Assembly: GCA_017526905.1 (NCBI GenBank) | Contig: JAFXQT010000030.1 | Span: 1 to 64,000, forward strand | Origin: Bacteroidaceae bacterium | GTDB lineage: Bacteria > Bacteroidota > Bacteroidia > Bacteroidales > Bacteroidaceae | Length of the DNA stretch: 64,000 bases | Reading direction: 5' to 3' | In this document: positions 47,065 to 53,295 of the stretch, in pieces | How the letters are laid out: each line of letters begins with the position of its first letter | Position numbering within the stretch: position 1 is the stretch's first letter | The notes under the pieces: model-generated | The model's database searches: none | What the model saw: the letters and a program-made list of their open reading frames with translations, nothing else | What the model was told of the DNA's origin: nothing | Program-made: the position numbers and the translations under genes

Positions 47065-48408
47065 TCACATAACATCACCGGGCTTTGCGGCCGAAGGGGT
47101 GCTTCGTCCGAAGAGCCATTTCTTCAGGAAGGGACTGACACGGAGGATGTTGGAGGTGAGCAGGGTGAAAGCGATGACAAGCAGCGACACGAACAGCGCC
47201 GTGGTGGTTTCGAGCACGAAATTATTGCCTTGGGCCTTGAACCATGGACCCAAGGCGGGCAGGTGTGGGAAGAAGAAGAAATGGATGAGATAGACGTCGA
47301 GCGTGCGCACGCCGATGTACTGCAACCAGCGGCCCACCCTACGTTCTTTAGTGAACCACGCTGCATAGTGGCGGAAAAAGCCGAACACAATGAGCACCAG
47401 CGAGTATATGGCCAGCGTGTGAGGCAGGTTGGCCCACTGCAGGCGCAGGTGGTGCCACTTCAGGAACTCGACGCTGCACACAAGCGCCACCATGATGAGC
47501 AGCGGGTACAGCCACCGCGAATCGAGCAGGCGCTGCGCCTGATGCCAGCAGCGGTGCAACAGGTTGCCGAAGAGGAATAAATGGAAGTAACGGACTACGC
47601 GGATGAAGCTGGTCTGCACCATCCACGGTTCCTTGGGATAGTGGAACCACGAAGGCATATAGGCTGTGGCATAGGCAGCAAGGGCAAGGAGCCAGAGGAG
47701 AAAGAAGGGGAAGATGTTGGCCCTTTGTAAGGTGACCGCCTCTCTTTCGCCCCCTAAGGGAGGCACAGATGTAATATTCTTCTGTTGCAGCTCAACAGAA
47801 GCCCCTTCGGGGACCGTAGGGGGAGCCACCGCTCTGCCCCTCTTGGACGAAAGGCGGGCCGCAAGCCATTCGAACAGATAGTAGATGACGAACATCTCAA
47901 GCAGCACGATGGTGAACCAATAGCCGGCCTTGGTCTCGGACGTCCAGGCCCGGCCCAGTGCAGCCCAGAAGGGTGGCTTGTGCATCAATGCGATGTAGGC
48001 GGTCATGAACACGACGGTGGGAACGAGCTGCACCCGCAACTTCTTCAGCAACATGACGCGCGTACCCACCCAGTTCCACACGTAACGGCTCTTATAGGCC
48101 AGGAAACCACTCACGAAGAAGAACAGGGGCATGCGGAACAGCTGACACAACGCCATGGGCACGCTGGCTTTCACGTCGCCTTGGAAGCCGTGGCCGTACA
48201 CGTGGTTCATCACCACCAGGATCATGGTGAAGCCACGCAGAGCATCCAGCCATTCAAGACGATGACTAACGGGCCCTTGCACTACAGACCCTGCCCCCAA
48301 CACCAGAGACTCACCCCCCACCCCCCTCTCTTTCAAAGAGGGGGAGAGGCTACGCCGTTGAGGGCTTTGCTCCCCGCCTTGAATTTGGCTTCTTGATGGC
48401 TTGCTCAT
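47065..48408 (-). CDS. membrane acyltransferase, paralogue 2, with repeat-encoded inserts
   Basis: A 447-residue homologue of the 44670-45716 protein, with the same HRLEWLDALRGFTMILVVMNHV and RMPLFFFVSGFLAYK blocks and the same C-terminus. It is 99 residues longer because of two foreign stretches. Residues 1-45 come from repeat family 2 (SPQRRSLSPSLKERGVGGES). Residues about 190-230 (APPTVPEGASVELQQKNITS, then VPPLGGEREAV) come from the GCCCC-type palindromic element, placed in a loop between helices. Membrane topology appears unaffected. Its ATG overlaps the stop of the flippase gene (ATGA). Confidence 0.85.
   Translation of the reverse strand: MSKPSRSQIQGGEQSPQRRSLSPSLKERGVGGESLVLGAGSVVQGPVSHRLEWLDALRGFTMILVVMNHVYGHGFQGDVKASVPMALCQLFRMPLFFFVSGFLAYKSRYVWNWVGTRVMLLKKLRVQLVPTVVFMTAYIALMHKPPFWAALGRAWTSETKAGYWFTIVLLEMFVIYYLFEWLAARLSSKRGRAVAPPTVPEGASVELQQKNITSVPPLGGEREAVTLQRANIFPFFLLWLLALAAYATAYMPSWFHYPKEPWMVQTSFIRVVRYFHLFLFGNLLHRCWHQAQRLLDSRWLYPLLIMVALVCSVEFLKWHHLRLQWANLPHTLAIYSLVLIVFGFFRHYAAWFTKERRVGRWLQYIGVRTLDVYLIHFFFFPHLPALGPWFKAQGNNFVLETTTALFVSLLVIAFTLLTSNILRVSPFLKKWLFGRSTPSAAKPGDVM
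47719..47841. repeat. composite palindromic element inside acyltransferase 2
   Basis: Two facing ends of the element family lie here: GCCCCCTAAGGGAGGC followed by ATATTCTTCTGTTG, and CAACAGAAGCCCCTTCGGGG followed by ACCGTAGGGGGAGCCACC. Together they look like a miniature element with inverted ends, read through in frame by the acyltransferase gene. Confidence 0.75.
48304..48408 (-). repeat. coding repeat family 2, copy in acyltransferase 2
   Basis: CTCTTTCAAAGAGGGGGAGA followed by GGCTACGCCGTTGAGGG, shared with the licD N-terminal region (43117-43218). It supplies the start codon region of the acyltransferase gene. Confidence 0.85.
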
Positions 48409-49937
48409 TCTTTATCTCTACTCTTTCCTCTTTCCTCTCTACTCTTTCCTCTTTCCTCTCTACTCTTTACTCTCTTCTCTCTCACATACGCTACGCTCTC
48501 ACGCAAGATCTTGGCCCCGCTCAGCCAGAGCAAGCCCACATAGAGCAGCACGGCGATGGCTATCTTCAGGCCCATGCGCAGCCAACCGGCCTCTAAGGAG
48601 GAGGTGAGCCACCATGCAACAGCCATGACGCCGGCAGCAAAGAGGAAGAAGGGGAGGATGTCCAGCGCGGCATGACGGAAACGCAGGCCGATGAGACGGC
48701 GCGCCCACCACTGCCACACACCTAACCAGGCTATATTGATGCCCACGTAGAACCAGGTCATGGCCATTACACCCTGACGTCGGAGCAGGATCAGGCCGAC
48801 CCAGATGAGCACACAAATCACCACGCTGTTCACCAGATTGGTCATGCTCCTGCCACGGCTGATGACCATGTTGGAATAGAGGGTGACGACGGGCGAGAAG
48901 GCACCGAACACACACAGCACGGCCAGCAGCGGTGCACTCTCGTGCCACTTAGGGATGAGGCAGGCAATGAAATCCTCCGAGATGAGGGTCATGCCCAGCA
49001 GGCAGGGGAAGGACACGAAACAGGTGAAACGCAACATCTTGCGGAACACGCCGCGCAGGCGGCCCACATCGCCGTTGTCGGCCTGGGTCAAGGTGGGTTG
49101 GGCCACGCCCTGCACCATGCCGCCTATGGTAGCCACGGCCATGTCGTTCCACTTGCGGGCATTGCCGAAGATGCCGGCCGCACGGGCCGTATAGAAGCGG
49201 CCCAGCAACACGCCGAACACGTTATTGTTCAGCTGCAAAGCCAGGTTCTGCACCAGCAGTTTCCAGGAGAAGCCCCACATCTGCCACGCCGGACGCAGGT
49301 CGATGTGCCACGTGGGGCGCCACGGCGAGAAGTACCAGCGCATGAGCATGGTGAGCGTCACATAGGCGATGTTCTGCACGGCCAGCGCCCAATAGGCCAT
49401 GCCGGCAAAGGCCAGCGCCACGCCCACCAGCCCCGACACGAGCAGGGCCGTCATGTTGATGATGCTGTTCTGCTTCACCATCAGGTGGCTGAACATGTAG
49501 GCATAGTGCGCGGCACCGATGCTGGTGATCCAGAAGTTCAGGAACACGAAGCGGGCCAGCGGCAGCAGCTGTGGCTCGTGGTAGAAGCGGGCTATGGCCG
49601 GCGCTGCAGCAAAGAGCACGGCATAGAGCGCGGTGCCCACAAGTACGTCGAACCAGAACACGGCGTTGTAGTCCTCGTGCCGTGGTGCCTTCTTGTTGGC
49701 CAGCGCAGCGGTGAAGCCACTCTCCTGAATGCAGCCGGCCACATTGTAGAACACCACGAGCACGGCCATCATCCCATAGTCCTCCTGCGAGAGGCGGTTC
49801 AGTAGGATCAGGCCGAAAACGGCATTGAGCAACTGCACCATGCCGTTGCTCAATCCGCCCCACAACAGCCCCTTGGCCGTGCGTTGCTTCAGCGATTCGC
49901 CCTCATGTGGAGGGAGGGCGTCGGTAGCCTCTGCCAT
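48405..49937 (-). CDS. polysaccharide flippase (Wzx-like)
   Basis: A 510-residue protein with about 12-14 membrane helices, of the PST/MOP exporter superfamily. The N-terminal KGLLWGGLSNGMVQLLNAVFGLILLNRLSQEDYGMM is the typical first-helix pattern of O-antigen/capsule flippases. It is expected to flip lipid-linked repeat units across the inner membrane. The last 23 residues (REKRVKSREERGKSREERGK...) are encoded by a 7-bp repeat that continues to the stop codon, an extension unlikely to be conserved. It starts 6 nt after korB ends, so the glycan genes may be co-transcribed with kor. Confidence 0.9.
   Translation of the reverse strand: MAEATDALPPHEGESLKQRTAKGLLWGGLSNGMVQLLNAVFGLILLNRLSQEDYGMMAVLVVFYNVAGCIQESGFTAALANKKAPRHEDYNAVFWFDVLVGTALYAVLFAAAPAIARFYHEPQLLPLARFVFLNFWITSIGAAHYAYMFSHLMVKQNSIINMTALLVSGLVGVALAFAGMAYWALAVQNIAYVTLTMLMRWYFSPWRPTWHIDLRPAWQMWGFSWKLLVQNLALQLNNNVFGVLLGRFYTARAAGIFGNARKWNDMAVATIGGMVQGVAQPTLTQADNGDVGRLRGVFRKMLRFTCFVSFPCLLGMTLISEDFIACLIPKWHESAPLLAVLCVFGAFSPVVTLYSNMVISRGRSMTNLVNSVVICVLIWVGLILLRRQGVMAMTWFYVGINIAWLGVWQWWARRLIGLRFRHAALDILPFFLFAAGVMAVAWWLTSSLEAGWLRMGLKIAIAVLLYVGLLWLSGAKILRESVAYVREKRVKSREERGKSREERGKSRDKE
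48410..48484. repeat. 7-bp tandem repeat encoding the flippase tail
   Basis: CTCTTTC, CTCTTTC, CTCTCTA, CTCTTTC, CTCTTTC, CTCTCTA, CTCTTTA: a clean 7-bp period lying within the flippase 3' coding end. Confidence 0.9.
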
Positions 49938-49943
49938 ATCGGC

Positions 49944-50999
49944 TTATTTCACCTCCCAGATGTCGTTGGTTTCCAGCAGCTCGGCAAAGCAGTAGTATTT
50001 CTTCTGCGCCTTCACCTCGGCAATCTGTGCCTCAACGGCCTCATCGTAGGTGGGCGCCGGCACGTCGCGAATCACGCCGAGTGCGATGGGGAAGCCGTCG
50101 CCGTCGCCCATCAGGGCCAGTTTCAGCTGCAGGGTGTTGTCCTCGCAGTGGGCATCGTGCACGAGGATGTCGTCCATCGTGTAGCCGTCCTTGCCTATCT
50201 CGACCACCTTCAGGCCGAAGCCCTGCTGCACGAGGCCGAACTCGGAGTTCTCGCCGAACACCAGTTTCTGGCCGTGGCGCACATAGATGGCGTTGCGCTT
50301 GCGCCCCTCCTTGTCATAGACGCTGTCGTGCGTGCCGTTGTTGAAGATGACGCAGTTCTGCAGGATCTCCGTCACCGAGGCACCCTTGTGATCGTGGGCG
50401 GCCTTGAGCACCTCGATGGTGCCGGGGGCGTCGGTGGCCACGGCACGGGCAAAGAAATGGCCGCGGGCGCCGAAGCACAGCTCGGCCGGACGGAACGGGT
50501 CCTCCACCGTGCCATAGGGGCTGCTCTTACTGACGAAGCCGCGGGGCGAAGTGGGCGAGTACTGGCCCTTGGTCAGCCCGTAGATGCGGTTGTTCAGCAG
50601 GATCATGTTTAGGTCGATGTTGCGGCGGTTGGCATGGATGAAGTGGTTGCCACCGATGGCCAGACCATCGCCGTCGCCGCTCACCTGCCACACGTCCAGC
50701 TTGGGGTTGGTAACTTTGGCGCCGGTGGCGATGGCGGCAGCACGGCCGTGGATGGTGTTCATGCCATAGGTGGCCATGTAGTGGGGCAGACGGCTGGAGC
50801 AGCCGATGCCGCTGATCACGGCAATGTCCTTCGGTGCCACGCCGATTTCGGCCAGTGCCTTGTGCAGACTGGCCAGGAAGAAGTGGTCGCCGCACCCGGG
50901 GCACCACCGCGGCTGACCTTTCTTATAAGAGGAAGCGGTATAGGTGGCCCCCCCTTCAGCCCCCGAGGGGGCTACATTTGTATTAAAATCTGTATTCAT
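49944..50999 (-). CDS. korB: 2-oxoacid:ferredoxin oxidoreductase, beta subunit
   Basis: A 351-residue thiamine-diphosphate subunit. RWCPGCGDHFFLASL, SGIGCSSRLPHY and the ThDP/Mg motif SGDGDGLAIGGNHFIHANRRN with LLNN are diagnostic. With the alpha subunit it oxidatively decarboxylates a 2-oxoacid (probably 2-oxoglutarate) to an acyl-CoA and reduces ferredoxin, or runs in reverse. Residues about 8-22 (NTNVAPSGAEGGATYT) are encoded by a palindromic element, so the first 25 residues are probably not native. The ATG overlaps the DUF559 stop codon (ATGA). Confidence 0.93.
   Translation of the reverse strand: MNTDFNTNVAPSGAEGGATYTASSYKKGQPRWCPGCGDHFFLASLHKALAEIGVAPKDIAVISGIGCSSRLPHYMATYGMNTIHGRAAAIATGAKVTNPKLDVWQVSGDGDGLAIGGNHFIHANRRNIDLNMILLNNRIYGLTKGQYSPTSPRGFVSKSSPYGTVEDPFRPAELCFGARGHFFARAVATDAPGTIEVLKAAHDHKGASVTEILQNCVIFNNGTHDSVYDKEGRKRNAIYVRHGQKLVFGENSEFGLVQQGFGLKVVEIGKDGYTMDDILVHDAHCEDNTLQLKLALMGDGDGFPIALGVIRDVPAPTYDEAVEAQIAEVKAQKKYYCFAELLETNDIWEVK
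50946..50976. repeat. palindromic element, copy at korB start
   Basis: GCCCCCGAGGGGGC (50959-50972) with flank GGCCCCCCCTTCA. It is the inverted counterpart of the element at 51379-51409; the two bracket the DUF559 gene. Confidence 0.88.
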
Positions 51000-51364
51000 A
51001 GATTGTTCTTAATTTCGTCTAAAACATTGTCAATACCATTGAATAGTTGTTCGTTTGTGAAGCGGATTACCCGAAAGCCTCTGCTCTGTAACCATTCCGT
51101 GCGTTGTGCATCACTTGCCTGTTGTTGTTCAGACTGATGGTAGCCACCGTCCAGCTCAACAATCAACTTTGAGGATAGGCAGACGAAATCTGCGATATAA
51201 TCTCCAATAATGTGCTGCCGCTTAAAGGTGGCACCGAGTCCGTCAGCACTTAAGTAATCCCATAGCAGTGCTTCTGCTTCGGTGGGGTGATTCCTGTTGT
51301 AGGCGGCATTTTCTCGCAGTATGTGATATAGAGCTGGATCAGCTGTTTGGTAATCATAACCCAT
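50996..51364 (-). CDS. DUF559 endonuclease-like protein inserted in the kor operon
   Basis: A 122-residue DUF559 protein with the restriction-endonuclease-like (Vsr-type) fold. FKRQHIIGDYIADFVCLSSKLIVELDGGYHQSEQQ contains the Asp and Glu-x-Asp residues of a PD-(D/E)xK-type site, and RGFRVIRFTNEQLFNGID is the closing block. No substrate is established for the family. It sits between korA (5 nt upstream) and korB (ATGA overlap), so it interrupts an otherwise fixed gene pair. It is visibly more AT-rich than its neighbours. Inverted copies of a palindromic element flank it, which suggests a mobile origin. Confidence 0.88.
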   Translation of the reverse strand: MGYDYQTADPALYHILRENAAYNRNHPTEAEALLWDYLSADGLGATFKRQHIIGDYIADFVCLSSKLIVELDGGYHQSEQQQASDAQRTEWLQSRGFRVIRFTNEQLFNGIDNVLDEIKNNL

Positions 51365-51369
51365 AAGGC

Positions 51370-53250
51370 TTAGGGTATTGTAGCCCCCTCGGGGGCCGAA
51401 TGGGGGGCCTCCAATAGTTGTTTGAAAGCTTCTAAGAGTTCGCTCACCACGAAGGGCTGGCCTTTGACCTCGTTGAACTGTGCGGGCACGAAGCCGTCCA
51501 CCTTCATGCGGAGGTAGGCGGCGAGCTGTCCCATGTTCTGTTCGGCCACCACTACCTTCGGGTACCTCTTCAGCACCTCGGCCGTGTTCTTGGGCAGCGG
51601 ATTGATGTATCGGAACTGAGCCAACGCCACCTTGTGTCCGGCGCCGCGCAGCTCGTCCATGGCAGCATGCAGGTGTCCGTAGGTGCTGCCGAAGCCCACG
51701 ATGAGGAGGTCGGCATCGTCCACGTCGCCCTCCACTTCGAGGTCGGGCACTTCGATCTTGGCCACCTTCTCGGCGCGCAGGCGCGTCATCAGGTCATGGT
51801 TTTCGGGGTTCGTGCTGATGGCACCCGTCTTATTGTCCTTCTCCAGTCCGCCCAGGATATGTTCAAAGCCCTCGCGTCCGGGCACAGCCCAGTAGCGTGT
51901 GCCGTTCTCGGCGCGCATGTAGGGCGTCCAGCTGCCGCGCAGCTCCTCGGGCACGTAGGGCGGGCAGATGGCGGGCATCTTGTCCAGTTCGGGCAGTTTG
52001 AAGGCGCCGGAGCCGTTGGCGATGAAGGCATCGGTCAGCAGCACCACGGGGGTCATGTGCTCCAGCGCTATTTTCGAGGCATCGTAGGCAGCCTGGAAGC
52101 AGTCGGTGGGCGAGAGGGCGGCCAGCACAGGCATGGGGCTCTCGCCGTTGCGGCCGAAGAGCACCTGCAGCAGGTCCGTCTGCTCCGACTTGGTGGGCAG
52201 GCCCGTGGCCGGACCGCCACGCTGCACATCGAGCACCACCAGCGGCAGCTCCATGATCACAGCCAGGTTCATGGCCTCGCTCTTCAGGCAGATGCCGGGG
52301 CCAGAGGTGCTGGTCACGGCCAGCGCGCCGGCAAACGAGGCTCCCACGGCGCTGGCGCAGCCGGAGATCTCGTCCTCGCACTGCACCGTCTTCACGCCGA
52401 GGCTCTTGTGCTTGGACAGTTCGTGCAGCACATCGGTGGCAGGAGTGATGGGGTATGAACCAAGGTAGAGTTGCAGACCGGCCTTCTCGGCAGCGGCAAT
52501 GAAGCCATAGGCTGTGGCCTTGTTGCCGGTGATGTCCATGTAGCGTCCGGGCTGCTTCACTTTTGTCTCGATGCGGCGCACGTTCATGGCAGCCGAGTGC
52601 GTGTTGTGGCCGTAGTCATAGCCGGCCTGGATCACGCGGATGTTAGCCTCAGCGATGGCCGGCTTCTTGGCAAACTTCTCGCGCAGGAAGCTGAAGGCCA
52701 CGTTCAGGTCGCGGTCAAAGAGCCAGCACACCAGGCCCAGAGCGAACATGTTGCGGCACTTGAGCACCGACTTCGTGTCCATCCCGCTCTCGGCCAGTGC
52801 CTCCTTGACCATCGTGGTCAGAGGGCAGGCGATGACGCGGTCGGGGTCCACACCCATCTCAGCTATGTAGTCGTCGCTCTTGAACTCGGCCTTCTCCAGG
52901 TCCTTCTTGCCGAAGCTGTCCGTGTCGATAATGATGGTGGCATTGGGCTTGGCGTAGCGCAGCTGTGTCTTGAACGCGGCGGCGTTCATGGCCACCAGCA
53001 CGTCGCACAGGTCGCCGGGCGTATATACCTGTTCGGCACCTATGTGCACCTGGAAGCCCGACACGCCCGTGAGCGAGCCCTGCGGGGCGCGGATGTCGGC
53101 GGGATAGTCGGGGAAGGTGGAGATGCTGTTGCCCACGGTGGCTGATACCGTGGAGAAGATGTTGCCGGCCAGCTGCATGCCGTCGCCGCTGTCGCCGGAG
53201 AAGCGGACCACGACCTGGTCCAGCTCCTTGATGTCTAACTGTTCTGCCAT
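51370..53250 (-). CDS. korA: 2-oxoacid:ferredoxin oxidoreductase, fused gamma-alpha subunit
   Basis: A 626-residue subunit. Residues 1-195 form the gamma domain (VVRFSGDSGDGMQLAGNIFS, PDYPADIRAPQGSLTGVSGF); residues 225-600 form the alpha part (GNKATAYGFIAAAEKAGLQLYLGSYPITPATDVLHELSKH, CEDEISGCASAVGASFAGA, TSTSGPGICLKSEAMNLAV). This fused layout is that of the KorA type. The C-terminal residues EAPHSAPEGATIP are encoded by a palindromic element. No separate promoter is visible in the short gap to the YfhO-like gene upstream, so co-transcription is possible. Confidence 0.94.
   Translation of the reverse strand: MAEQLDIKELDQVVVRFSGDSGDGMQLAGNIFSTVSATVGNSISTFPDYPADIRAPQGSLTGVSGFQVHIGAEQVYTPGDLCDVLVAMNAAAFKTQLRYAKPNATIIIDTDSFGKKDLEKAEFKSDDYIAEMGVDPDRVIACPLTTMVKEALAESGMDTKSVLKCRNMFALGLVCWLFDRDLNVAFSFLREKFAKKPAIAEANIRVIQAGYDYGHNTHSAAMNVRRIETKVKQPGRYMDITGNKATAYGFIAAAEKAGLQLYLGSYPITPATDVLHELSKHKSLGVKTVQCEDEISGCASAVGASFAGALAVTSTSGPGICLKSEAMNLAVIMELPLVVLDVQRGGPATGLPTKSEQTDLLQVLFGRNGESPMPVLAALSPTDCFQAAYDASKIALEHMTPVVLLTDAFIANGSGAFKLPELDKMPAICPPYVPEELRGSWTPYMRAENGTRYWAVPGREGFEHILGGLEKDNKTGAISTNPENHDLMTRLRAEKVAKIEVPDLEVEGDVDDADLLIVGFGSTYGHLHAAMDELRGAGHKVALAQFRYINPLPKNTAEVLKRYPKVVVAEQNMGQLAAYLRMKVDGFVPAQFNEVKGQPFVVSELLEAFKQLLEAPHSAPEGATIP
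51379..51409. repeat. palindromic element, copy at korA end
   Basis: GCCCCCTCGGGGGC (51383-51396) followed by CGAATGGGGGGCC. About 30 bp match the element at 50946-50976 in inverted orientation. It encodes the last 12 residues of KorA. Confidence 0.88.
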
Positions 53251-53295
53251 TGTGTATTTTTTTAGCCTATATAGTTTATTATTGCGAACACCTAC

